From contig NC_135372.1 in assembly GCF_049243985.1 (NCBI RefSeq), forward strand, positions 93,735,318 to 93,799,317: a stretch of DNA of 64,000 bases, read 5' to 3'. Source of the stretch: Paroedura picta. Taxonomy: Eukaryota; Chordata; Lepidosauria; Squamata; Gekkonidae. A program made the translations under genes and the position numbers. A model generated the notes under the pieces. That model was not told the DNA's origin and made no database searches. It saw only the letters and a program-made list of their open reading frames with translations. Positions 1 through 10,183 of the stretch are shown piece by piece (position 1 is the stretch's first letter; each line of letters begins with the position of its first letter).

Positions 1-1212
1 ATAGAGCAGTAATAGTGGTTCCAGTTTACTTCGACATGTTGATATCTATAACCCAGCTCTACAGATATTTTGTTCCTCCATATAGCTAGAATTGTACCTT
101 GATCACTTGCCTTTCATGTTCTGGTACCTTGGGCTATGTGAAGCTCCAAGCAAAATCCTACTTCTGTTTGTTTTTGTATCCTATTCCTATGGTAAGTTTA
201 TTGGCTTATGTCCTGGTGTGTGAAAAAAAATGCTTACACATGCCTTTCCTCTGGACAATAATCCATTCATGAAAGAAAGAAGACCGTGAGCCTCAGAGTA
301 CATAACCCCCTCATGAGGTTGTCCTTGAGAAGTGCACTGCATGCTAAGAGAGCAATCCTGAGCAGGTCTATTTTGAATCTGACTTTGGCCTATTTAGTGG
401 GGCTTACTCCCAGGAAAATGTTCTTAGGATGGCATTGTAATAAGTTCTGTCTTACCAGATTTAATAAGAGTCCCCTTGAGCTGGAACTGGGTTCTCCCAA
501 GACAAGAGGAAGCAGCAGTAAAATCAAAACTTTTTCCATTCTTTCTCAGGCGTAAAAGCAGATGTTCTTAAGAGAAGAATCCAGAATTAGTGGTATGCTG
601 GAGACTTATAAACTATGTCATCAAAGTCACATGAACTCCACCTTCCAATGGTATATCAACACATATTCTGGTGATTGCAAATTCAGGGTCAAAACAAATC
701 TCTCATAGTCATAGAAGAGCTTAAAAGGAAGCAGCAGAGATAACACTTATCAGCCCACTTCAGTGGATTTACAAAGGCTTAAGAGTGCTCCTGTTTCATG
801 CACACTTACTTGGAAGCAGATTTCATTTAACTCAGTGGGATTTACTTTCAAGTAGCAATACACAGACTTGAGATGCAAAGATCATGTCATATGAAGAGGT
901 AGGTGGAGTAGAGATCAGCGGATGGTGAAGCCATGGTGTGATTGTATCCATTCCCCCAGCCTGCAACTCAACCCCCAATAACAGCATCAGTGTAAAGCTG
1001 ATGAAACTAACTTTTCCATTATAAGATTTCAGTGGCAGAGCATGGGAATTCGACACACACAGTGCCTGCACAGACAACAAAGAACACTGCTGGTGTGTTC
1101 TAATCGCTTCCCCAAGAGACAATAGGTACTAAGTTGTGCTACCTCCATTGAAGAAATTTTTCCTCCATCAAGCCACAGGTGACTTATACTGAGTAGGGTT
1201 TTCAGGGCAATA
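1..1212. other. Intergenic, no gene seen
   Basis: I see no convincing coding sequence. About 335-450 and again near 836-860 there is text typical of a dispersed amniote repeat ('ggggcttactcccagg'), probably an old SINE or LINE end that I cannot classify. Confidence 0.5.
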
Positions 1213-2035
1213 TAGAATCACAGAATCATAGAGTTGGAAGGGGCCATACAGGCCATCTAGTCCAACCCCCTACTCAACGCAGGATCAGCCCAAAGCATCC
1301 TAAAGCATCCAAGAAAAGTGTGTATCCAACCTTTGCTTGAAGACTGCCAGTGAGGGGGAGCTCACCACCTCCTTAGGCAGCCTATTCCACTGCTGAACTA
1401 CTCTGACTGTAAAAATTTTTATCTTGATATCTAGCCTATATCGTTGTACTTGTAGTTTAAACCCATTACTGCATGTCCTCTCCTCTGCAGCCAATGGGAA
1501 CAGCATCCTGCCCTCCTCCAAATGACAACCTTTCAAATACTTAAAGAGGGCTATCATGTCCCCTCTCAACCTCCTTTTCTCCAGGCTGAACATTCCCAAG
1601 TCTCTCAACCTATCTTCATAGGGCTTGGTCCCTTGGCCCCAGATCATCCTCGTCGCTCTCCTCTGTACCCTTTCAATTTTATCTATGTCCTTCTTGAAGT
1701 GAGGCCTCCAGGACTGCACACAGTACTCCAGGTGTGGTCTGACCAGTGCCATATACAATGGGACTATGACATCTGGTGATTTTGATGTGATGCCCCTATT
1801 GATACAGCCCAAAATGGCATTTGCCATTTTTACCGCTGCATCACACTGCCTGCTCATGTTTAGCTTACAATCCACAAGTACCCCAAAGTCTCGTTCACTC
1901 ACAGTGTTACCTAGAAGCGTATCCCCCATCCAGCAGGCATGCTTTTCATTTTTATGACCCAGATGCAGAACTTTACACATCTTTATTAAATTGCATCTTG
2001 TTCTCATTTGCCCATTTTTTAAAAATATACCTTTT
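1213..2035 (-). mobile_element. CR1 LINE, 3' end fragment
   Basis: The minus strand encodes the C-terminal part of a CR1 ORF2 protein (open from 2007 to 1300), with the CR1 signatures LVRPHLEYCVQ, IERVQRRATRMIWG, FSLEKRRLRGDMIALF and QQWNRLPKEVVSSPSL. The short 3' UTR ends near 1213 with the usual CR1 tail (reads AGAATCA.. repeated on the + strand). It is 5'-truncated, as most CR1 copies are. The catalytic part of the reverse transcriptase is absent, so it is dead. It belongs to the same subfamily as the copies at 6848-7461, 20402-20812 and 47284-49743. Confidence 0.93.
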
Positions 2036-2622
2036 ATAACTTTGGTAGAAAAATCTGCTGGCTGCAGAATATCAAGCAGTATGAAGGGAAGGGAGAGCTA
2101 TTGCAAATCAAGGATTGTTCTAGCTTCCATGTGCTGTCTCCAGCATAGATCTATGCAGGCTCGCTCAGCTTCTCCAGTCTCTAGGAATTCAGGTACAGCA
2201 TCCTACCATGTTCCAATCCAATATGTCACATTTCATGATCACACCATGTAACTTGCTCAAGAAGATGCATGTTTGTCTGCATGCTTCCCATTTATTTTGG
2301 CTCTATAGAAGATTACTTTCAGCTTTTAAATCTTGTGTGTGTCCATACAAAAGAAATGAGTCTTTTATTCTGTTGTTTAAGCTCATTACATCCTGGAAAG
2401 AGTTAGAGGATTTATTCAGAGTGTACTACAAGCTGTCCGTTTCTATCTTCTGGAGATGGAGGGCTTATACCTCCAGATGCAAGGCTTTCTTAGTTTTAAG
2501 TAAAAACAACAGAGTGTACTGGAGGATTTAGAATCTTTCCGTATTATTTCATGGTGCCTCCATCCAACAAGCCTAGCAGAATGGTCAACTTCATGAAAAA
2601 TGGGCTGAGTATAGCAACAGGT

Positions 2623-3354
2623 ACTAAAGAACCTGTTGATGCAGGTGAAGGAGGAGAGTGCAAAAGTTGGCTTGAAACTCAACATCAAGAAAACAAAGAT
2701 CATGGCATCCGGCCCTCTCAATTCATGGCAAATAGATGGGGAAGAAATAGAGATAGTGACAGATTTAATTTTCCTGGGCTCCAAGATCACTGCAGATGGG
2801 GACTGCAGCAAAGAGATTAAAAGACGCTTGCTCCTGGGGAGGAAAGCTATGGCAAATCTAGACAGCATCCTAAAAAGCAGAGACATCACCCTGCCAACAA
2901 AAGTGCGTTTAGTCAAGGCTATGGTCTTCCCAGTTGCAATGTATGGCTGCGAAAGTTGGACCATAAGGAAGGCCGAGCGTCAAAGAATTGAGGCTTTTGA
3001 ACTCTGGTGCTGGAGAAGACTCTTGCGAGTCCCTTGGACTGCAAGGCGAACAAACCGGTCAGTCCTAGATCAACCCTGACTGCTCTTTAGAAGGCCAGAT
3101 CCTGAAGATGAAACTCAAATACTTTGGCCACCTCATGAGAAGGAAGGACTCCCTGGAGAAGAGCCTAATGCTGGGAGCGATCGAGGGCAAAAGAAGAAGG
3201 GGACGACAGAGAATGAGGTGGCTGGATGGAGTCACTGAAGCAGTAGGTGCAAACTTAAATGGACTCCGGGGAATGGTAGAGGACAGGAAGGCCTGGAGGA
3301 TCATTGTCCATGGGGTCGCGATGGGTCAGACACGACTTCGCACATAACAACAAC
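2623..3354 (+). mobile_element. BovB (RTE clade) LINE, 5'-truncated, with target duplication
   Basis: The + strand encodes the C-terminal third of a BovB reverse transcriptase (2636-3079, then 3108-3347 in another frame). It matches ruminant/squamate BovB almost word for word as I remember it: IMASGPLNSWQIDGEE, FLGSKITADGDC, EIKRRLLLGRKAMANLDSI, MYGCESWTI, WCWRRLLRVPWTARR, then YFGHLMRRKDSLEKS and RRRRGRQRMRWLDG. The frame changes between about 3075 and 3108. The 3' end carries the BovB terminus (GGTCGCGATGGGTCAGACAC) and a short ACA-rich tail. A 12-bp exact target-site duplication, ATAGCAACAGGT, lies at 2611-2622 and 3355-3366, which fixes both ends. The intact duplication and good protein conservation suggest a fairly young insertion. 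Confidence 0.95.
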
Positions 3355-3830
3355 ATAGCAACAGGTGCTGCTTTCTTGCCCTTTCCCAGAGGTGTTATGC
3401 ATCCAGCCAGAGATAGGAGATGATCTTGAGCCAATAACAGGTGCAGCCTGTTAGAAGTTTCTCAGGAGATAAATGTATCCAGGACTTATTTGGAGTACAA
3501 GGCCAGATGCAAATAGCCAATGAGAGGACTCACTGGCTGAACACTCCTTGCAGCTGATGAGTTATTATGCAGATACTCTGTGTTGTTCCCACAGGCAGGA
3601 GAGGAGTTTGACAGCTCATTGGTAGTGTCTTGGTGCTGACTTCCAGCAGTGCTTTTAAATGGGGTGGAAGTGCTCAGATTCTCTGATATTCAAGTCCAGG
3701 GCTCTCTCCACAAGAAACAGCAGGGATAAACATGTTTTTATTTGATTAATTTATTGATTAAAACTCCCAATATAGCCTAGCCAATGCCATTTTAGAAACT
3801 ATCCAGCTCACTTGCTGAGAAGTCATGAAA

Positions 3831-4050
3831 CAAGTAATGGTTCTCAAGCCCTGATTAGAGGCCTGATAAAAAAACGAGACTGAACATATCCCTTCCCCCC
3901 CCCCCCAATAAAACCATTACCTTTGTGGGATATCTTGTGGACCAAGTAATGGTTCTCAAGCCCTGATTAGAGGCCTGATTTTTTTTTAAAAATGAGACTG
4001 AACATATCCCCCCCCCCCCCCCCGCAAACAAAAATAAAACATTATGTGGT
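3831..4050. repeat. Tandem duplication, period about 112 bp, with poly-C runs
   Basis: The segment starting CAAGTAATGGTTCTCAAGCC at 3831 is repeated at 3943. Both copies run through 'gaggcctgat', 'gagactgaacatatcc' and a long C run, then AATAAAAC-like text. The copies differ mainly in homopolymer lengths, so this is a recent local duplication. No gene is seen in 3367-4320. Confidence 0.85.
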
Positions 4051-4321
4051 AGGTATTACCTGCCAATCAAATCCACCGTTCCTGCCAGGGATTTGCAATA
4101 AGGTTTTCATTGTCTGTTAGTTTCAAAACTTAAGTTTTGATCCCATGAATATATTTTGCTAACTGCCCACTGATGCAGGAGACTCTTCTGCTGCTAGAAG
4201 GTACCTTGTAATGGAATAAAGTGACATAATTCCCATAATTAGGAAATAAGGGAGGTGACTAAAGTAGATAATGAATGTTATTATATTGTGAAACTAGCCT
4301 CACATTCACTGAGTAGAACAA

Positions 4322-4400
4322 AGTTTGAGTCCAGTGGCACCTTTAAGACCAAGTTTTATTCAAGATATAAGCTTTTGTGTACAAGCACACGTCTTCAGAT
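4322..4400 (-). repeat. Dispersed repeat with hammerhead-like arrangement
   Basis: On the minus strand the order is CTGAAGA, then a hairpin-forming stretch (GTGT..ACAC), then AAAAGC TTATATC, followed by 'ttgaataaaacttggtctt' and 'aaaggtgccactggactc'. The related copy at 36801-36948 shares all of this. The repeat is a common amniote type whose other members, as I recall them, read CACGAAAGC after the hairpin, which would fit a hammerhead ribozyme core. Here that G is A, so self-cleavage is unlikely in this copy. The class of the repeat is not certain. Confidence 0.55.
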
Positions 4401-4820
4401 ATAACAAAACAGAATTTCCTCAGCCATACATAGAGGGGTGTGTGTGGGAGGAAGACTGCCAGGAAGGTTTAGCTAGAGATCAGATGCAACCAGACTGGGA
4501 AATTATAGCTGAGATAGGACTGAGGCAGTTATCATCATCTTGCAAAAGGTCATCAATCAGGATACAAATGCAAGAGTTAATGAATTGACTGGGTAAACAT
4601 GTGCTTAAGTCATGCTGTAGAAATGAGATTCCTAGGCATCTTAAAGGACTGAGCACTGGAATAGTTGTCTTGGGCTCAGTTCTGAGTGGGTCTCAATACA
4701 GGGGTTGTTATACCAACTGGGAACAGCGTTTACTATGCTAGTAAGGTCAGCATCACTACAGTTAAAAATTGTGACATTTGATTTCAAAAGAGAGAACTTT
4801 GAAGGGTCATACACCTAGAC

Positions 4821-5236
4821 CAGTGGTTCCCAACCTTTTTATCACCGGGGACCACTCAATGCTTGACAATTTTACTGAGGCCCAGTGGGGGGGGGGTAGT
4901 TTACTCCTCTACTCTCAACCACTGCCCTAACGCTCTCTGATCACTATGGTAATGTTCAAATATTTCTTCAAAATAAGATACAGACACACCACAACAATGA
5001 ACATAAGGAACATTTTATTTTCATGGAAATTTTAACTCATGACAATGACAAATCGATGGGAACCCTGAGCTTGTTTCTCTGCAACGAGATAGTCCCATCT
5101 GGGAGTGATGGGAGACAATGACACCCGAAGTGTGTTGTAAAGGGCCGGGGGGGGGGGAGAAGGCGTCCTTCGCGGCCCACCTCCAATTAGTCGATGGACC
5201 ACATGTGGTCCGCTGCCCACAGGTTGGGGATCACTA
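4821..5236. mobile_element. hAT MITE (family A), with 8-bp duplication
   Basis: It has terminal inverted repeats CAGTGGTTCCCAACC and, at the right end, GGTTGGGGATCACTA. The flanking 8-mers ACCTAGAC (4813-4820) and ACCTAGAG (5237-5244) match at 7 of 8. The interior includes 'tttttatcaccggggaccac' and a long G run, with no transposase, so it is non-autonomous. The same family recurs at 26380-26809, and related ends occur at 12178-12556 and 59988-60361. Confidence 0.88.
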
Positions 5237-6847
5237 ACCTAGAGGATGCTTGGAAACTATTAAAACCATTCAAATTGAAACCCCAATAGAATGCATTCCA
5301 CAGGTTAGGAAAGGCACGTTTTTGTGGTCAGCCATTCAGTTGTGTCCAACTGTTGGTGATCCCATGGCACAGCTGTCACCATTATTCCTGATCCCCCACC
5401 ACCTCCCTCAGCCATGCAGTGTTCTGGCGGGCATCCACCCTGGTCATGTCCAGCCACTGTGCTCTTTGTCGGTCTGGTTTCTTTTTTCCACTGACCAGTC
5501 CTAGCATAATTGCTTTCTCCATGGAGTTGGATCGCATGATATGGCCAAAGTAAGTGAGCTAGAGTTTTGTGATTTTGCCTACCACTGATAGAGCAGACTT
5601 TATGCGCTGTAGTATTTCCTTGTTTGTGACTTTTGCTGTCCATGGAACCTGCAGATGCCTTCTCCAACACCAGAGTTCAAATGAATCAATTCTTCTCTTG
5701 ACTGACATCCAGCTTTCACAGCCAAACGGCTACTGGAAATACGATAGATCTAACTAATCTACAATTGGTAGTCAGGCATATGTCCTTGCTTTTGTTCATT
5801 TCAAGCTTATCATTGCTGAGCAACCCAGATTTGACATTTTATTTTCATGCTGCAATCACCACTCACATCAATTTGTGATGCTAAAAAAATCCTTGAATCC
5901 ATTCAATCTCTTCACCATCAATTGTTATTGTGACAAGTCTATTTTTTGCAGTGGTCCTTATTTTTGTCTTTTTAGTATTTAAGGCCAAATTTCTTACTTG
6001 CTTCATTGACCTTTGTAAGCAGCTGTTCTAGGCCTTCCTTAATTTCTGGCAGGAGGGTCTTGTCATCAGCATACCTAAGATAATTTAACATTCCTTCCTC
6101 CAGTCTTAATTATAGTGTTTGATTCTTTGAGTTCAATCTCTTTCATAATGATTTCAGCATACAAGTTAAACTTGGAAGGGGGAAAGACTACAACCTTGGC
6201 ACACTAATTTCTGTATTTTGAACCAGTCAGTATCATGAAATGGTGTATGTACAATGGCTTCTTGGTTTGCATACAATGACTGCATCAGTTTGATCAAATG
6301 CACTGGCACCCCCAAATTTTGCAGGGCTTCCCACAATTTGTTGTGATCCACACAATCAAAAGCTTTCTTGTAGTCAATAAGGCAGATGTAGACATCCTTC
6401 TGATATTCCTGTGAGTTTTCCAAAATCCAGCTCAGGTTTGCTATGTGATCGCTAGTGCTATGTCCCTGTCGAAAGCCAGCTTGAACATCTGGTAATTCTT
6501 TTTCAATGGTTGTCACTATGTGTTGTTTTTTAGTAGGATCTTACTAGCTTGAGAAATGAGGGCTATTGTACGGTAATTGGAACAGTTTTTTGAATCATCC
6601 TTTTTTGCTAATGGGATGAACACACATCAGTTCCACTCCTCTGGCCATTTATTAGTTCCCCAGATTTCTGGCATGAAGCTGTAATGGTTTTGATTGGTAC
6701 ACATCTCAGCAGTTCCATGGATATGATATCAATGCCTGGGGCCTTGTTATTTGGCAATTGGCTCAAGGCTCATTCAACTTCCTCCTCAAGAATGGTCGTC
6801 TCAAGTTCTTTTTCTATTTTTCGTTTTGAAGATAGTAAACTGCAGGG

Positions 6848-7461
6848 GTAAAAAAGGCATATGCCATTTTGGCCTGTATCAACAGGGGCATCACATCAAA
6901 ATCACAAGATGTCATAGTCCCATTGTATACGGCACTGGTCAGACCACACCTGGAGTACTGTGTGCTGTTCTGGAGGCCTCACTTCAAGAAGGACATAGAT
7001 AAAATTGAAAGGGTACAGAGGAGAGCGACGAGGATGATCTGGGGCCAAGGGACCAAGCCCTATGAAGATAGGTTGAGGGACTTGGGAATATTCAGCCTGG
7101 AGAAAAGGAGGTTGAGAGGGGACATGATAGCCCTCTTTAAATATTTGAAAGGTTGTTACTTGAAGGAGGGCAGGATGCTGTTTCCTTCAGCTACAGAGGA
7201 AAGGACACACAGTAATGGGTTTAAACTACAAGTACAACAATATAGGCTAGATATCAGGAAAAAAAATTTCACAGTCACAGTAGTTCAGTAGTGGAATAGG
7301 CTGCCTAAGGAGGTGGTGAGCTCCCCTTCACTGGCAGTCTTCAAGCAAAGGTTGGATACACACTTTTCTTGGATGCTTTAGGCTGATCCTGCATTGAGCA
7401 GGGGGTTGGACTAGATGGCCTGTATGGCTCCTTCCATTTCTATGATTCTATGATTCTATGA
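6848..7461 (+). mobile_element. CR1 LINE 3' fragment inside old BovB
   Basis: The frame from 6869 to 7291 reads CINRGITSKSQDVIVPLYTALVRP and on through FSLEKRRLRGDMIALFKYLK, the CR1 C-terminal region. It stops early at a TAG in the place of a Q codon. The 3' UTR ends with TTCTATGATTCTATGATTCT near 7440-7461. Flanking BovB sequence resumes on both sides. It is 5'-truncated and non-functional. Confidence 0.92.
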
Positions 7462-7575
7462 ACTTCCATTCTGCATACATATAGTTCTTCTGGGTATTCC
7501 TACCATCAGTTCTTGATGCTCTGTTGGTCAGTTAGTTCCTTCCCTTGTTTATCTTTGATAATGCTTTTGCAGGCA

Positions 7576-8235
7576 GTAGTATGTGTCAAAAGAATCTAGG
7601 AGTCTTAATAGACCATTCATTGAACATGAGTCAGCAGTGTGACTCGGTGACTAAAATGGCAAATGGGATTTTGGGCTGTACCATGTCCAGATCACTTTGC
7701 TTCAGTTCAGCCTCACTTGGAATACTGTGCTCAGTTTTGGGCACCACAGTTGAAGAGGGATGTAGACAAACTGGAGTGTGTCCAGAGGAGGGCAACAAAG
7801 ATGGTGAGGGGTTTGGAGACCAAGACGTATGAAAAAAGGTTGGGGGAGCTTGGTCTGTTTAGCCTGGAAAGGAGACAACTTATAACCATCAAGTGTTTAA
7901 AGGCTGCTATGTAGTAGAGGACAGAGCAAAGTTGTTCTCTTTTGCCCCAGAGGGATGGACCAGTACTAATAGGATGAAATTAATTTAAAAGAAATTCCGT
8001 CTAAACATCCGGAAGAAGTTCTTGACAGAGTGGTTTCTCAGTGGAACAGGCTTCATCGGGAGGTGGTGGGTTCTTCATCTTTGGAAATTTTTAAACAAGA
8101 GGCTGGATAGCCATCTGATGAAGAGGCTGATTCTGTGAAGGTACAAGGGGTGGCAGGTTATAGCGGATGAGCAATAGGGTTGTGAGTGTCCTGCATAGAT
8201 GACCCAGGAGATCCCTTTCAACTCTATGATTCTAA
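7576..8235 (+). mobile_element. CR1/L3-type LINE 3' fragment inside old BovB
   Basis: This is a second CR1 subfamily: [28 protein letters not shown], then (another frame) [39 protein letters not shown] and [11 protein letters not shown]. An internal stretch is missing between the two frames. The 3' end is CAACTCTATGATTCTAAG at about 8218-8235. The closest relative in the window is 42075-43224. BovB-like text continues after 8236. Confidence 0.88.
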
Positions 8236-8749
8236 GTAGCAAATGGAATTTCTCTTGTGTCCCTTTTTGTTGTTGTCTAATTGCTTGCATTTCTGATTCC
8301 ACTAAGCTACACTGCCTATTCTTGCTGCCCTTTGAAAATCTGCATTTAATTTTCTTGTTTCCTCCTTTTTGCCTTTCCCTGCTTGTCTACATTCAGCTAT
8401 TCCTATAGTTTCATCTCTTTTTCTGGCTTCTTGTGTTGTAGGTGTTTAACTGCTGTTGATTTAATTTCCTGTCACAGTTCATCAGGAATCTTCTCTGTTG
8501 CTTTCAATAGTTGATATCAATTTTTCACCCCTACTGCATATGTGAGCGGAATTTTATTTACATAAAACTTCCTTAACCCTGATTTTCTCTTGATGTTGCG
8601 GAGTTTTGTTTTGATATTGCCCAGTAACAGTTCATGATCTGAACGGTACTGCCAAGTCTAAAAGAAGACCTACAAGTCAAGGAAGGTATAAAAAGTAGAG
8701 GCTTTTTTTTTAAGTGGAAGGTTTGCACCACTGATTTTATAGGAGGAAC

Positions 8750-9010
8750 CATGGGCTCTGGGCAAAAGAAATATAAGTCAATTATTTGGCATGCAAAAAA
8801 ATTTTTTTGAGGAACAAATTGCTCAAAAAAACCTTTAAAAAATATATCTGGAGAAGGAAACTAGCCAGAGAAGCAGTCAGGCTCCTTTGGATGACAAAGA
8901 AATAAAGGGACTGCTAAAGGAACATGAGGTGATAGCAAAGAAACTCAGTGACTTTTTTGCTTCTGTTCACTGTGGAAAGTATGGGACATGGTCTGAAACT
9001 AGGGCCGAGA
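8750..9010 (+). mobile_element. Probable CR1 ORF2 fragment (pre-RT region)
   Basis: Frame-broken translation gives text like LDDKEIKGLLKEHEVIAKK LSDFFASVH, which resembles the linker before the RT domain in CR1 (the N[E/D]FFASVFT region). It has no clear ends. It could be part of the same insertion history as the neighbouring copies. Confidence 0.45.
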
Positions 9011-9507
9011 AATGTCACGGCCAAGTTTGCAGATCATTTGCAGATCATTTTTGAGTCTAGGAGCCAAAAATCCTAAATTGGAAATGTTGGATGTTCTTGC
9101 AAAATGCTCAGCTGGTCTCCAGTAAGTCCCTGTCCTCGTCGATCCCCCCCCCCCCCAAACAGGGTAGTTTTCGCCTGTCCTTTAACATCCTGCTCAAGGG
9201 AAACAGCCCCCCACCTTCTCACGCCTCCTTTTTCTCTCCTCCGTTTAGACTCGGATCTCAGTTTCTCTGCCAGCTGCTGTCCGCAGTTCTGAAACAGAGC
9301 ATACTGCTGAGGAAGGGACACAGCGAAGAAAGAAATGGCTTTCCCCCAGCGCACCCCTAATGCTGGGGAACGAATGAAGGTCCACAGTGAAGCAGGAGGG
9401 GCTACGTCTTGAAATGGAGGAGGAGGAGGAGGCAACTTCACGACAAGCGCCAGGGTCTGGGAGGAGGAGCTGCAGGCTCTGGCAGTCTCTCAAGGAGCAG
9501 ATCGGAA

Positions 9508-9513
9508 TATAAA
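9508..9513 (+). promoter_or_regulatory. Candidate TATA box for LHFPL5
   Basis: TATAAA lies 259 bases before the LHFPL5 start codon, so transcription would begin near 9540 with a 5' UTR of about 230 bases. The candidate is position-based only. A 5' non-coding exon further upstream cannot be excluded. Confidence 0.3.
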
Positions 9514-9771
9514 CTGACCAGCATTCTGGGGAGCCAGCAGATAAACCGGGGGCAGATCTCAGAGCCTGAAGCTGCTTCCTATTAGACTGGATAGATCTGC
9601 TAAGCTAAGTGTGGAATACAGAATCCCTACTGCTCTCTACTGTTTGTCCTGCTTCTCCCCCACCCCCGCAGATCAGGGGGGAAAGCAACATTCTGACTCC
9701 TGCCTCTGCATTCCTGTTGCTCGTGCTCATCACTGGTTCTGTAAAGGAGGCATCTTGATCTTAGTGACACC

Positions 9772-10183
9772 ATGGCGAAGATGCTCCCAGCACAGGAAGC
9801 GGCAAAAATCTACCACACTAACTATGTGAGGAATGCCCGGGCCATGGGGGTCCTGTGGGCACTCTTTACCCTTTGCTTTGCCGTGATGATGATGGTGACT
9901 TTCATCCAGCCGTATTGGATTGGAGACAGCATTGATACACCACAGGCTGGCTATTTTGGCCTTTACTCCTATTGCATTGGCAATGCCCTTACAGGAGAGC
10001 TCATCTGCAAAGGTAGCCCTCTGGACTTTGGCACCATCCCCTCGAGTGCCTTCAAATCAGCTATGTTCTTTGTGGGTATCTCCACATTCCTTATCATTGG
10101 CTGCATCATCTGTTTCAGCATGTTTTTCTTCTGTAATGCAGCCACTGTCTACAAGGTGTGTGCCTGGATGCAGCTGGCAGCAG
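9772..10183 (+). CDS. LHFPL5: LHFPL5 coding exon 1
   Basis: This exon encodes residues 1-137 plus the first base of codon 138. It ends CTGGCAGCAG before the strong donor GTGAGT. It covers TM1, the first extracellular loop and TM2, and runs into TM3. Confidence 0.97.

Larger units (their letters stand above)
5318..8655 (-). mobile_element. Old BovB-like RTE LINE, split by two CR1 insertions
   Basis: The minus strand has BovB-like protein pieces in order. DHELLLGNIKTKLR (end of the endonuclease) is near 8640-8590. The linker with EYPEELY is near 7500. The RT block at 6516-6166 has ELPDVQAGFRQGHSTSDHI and DYKKAFDCVDHNKLW. The 3' terminus near 5320 reads as TTGGACACAACTGAATGGC. The copy is much more diverged than the one at 2623-3354 and has many stops. 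Two CR1 copies on the + strand (6848-7461 and 7576-8235) interrupt it, so it predates both. Confidence 0.8.

Noticed and set aside
2443-2964. 173-residue minus-strand open frame
   Set aside because: It is antisense to the BovB RT, which matches a known family on the + strand.
9073-9493. 122- and 82-residue minus-strand frames and + strand frames upstream of LHFPL5
   Set aside because: Pro/Ser/Gln-rich low-complexity translations with no family signature; the place fits the LHFPL5 promoter/5' UTR.
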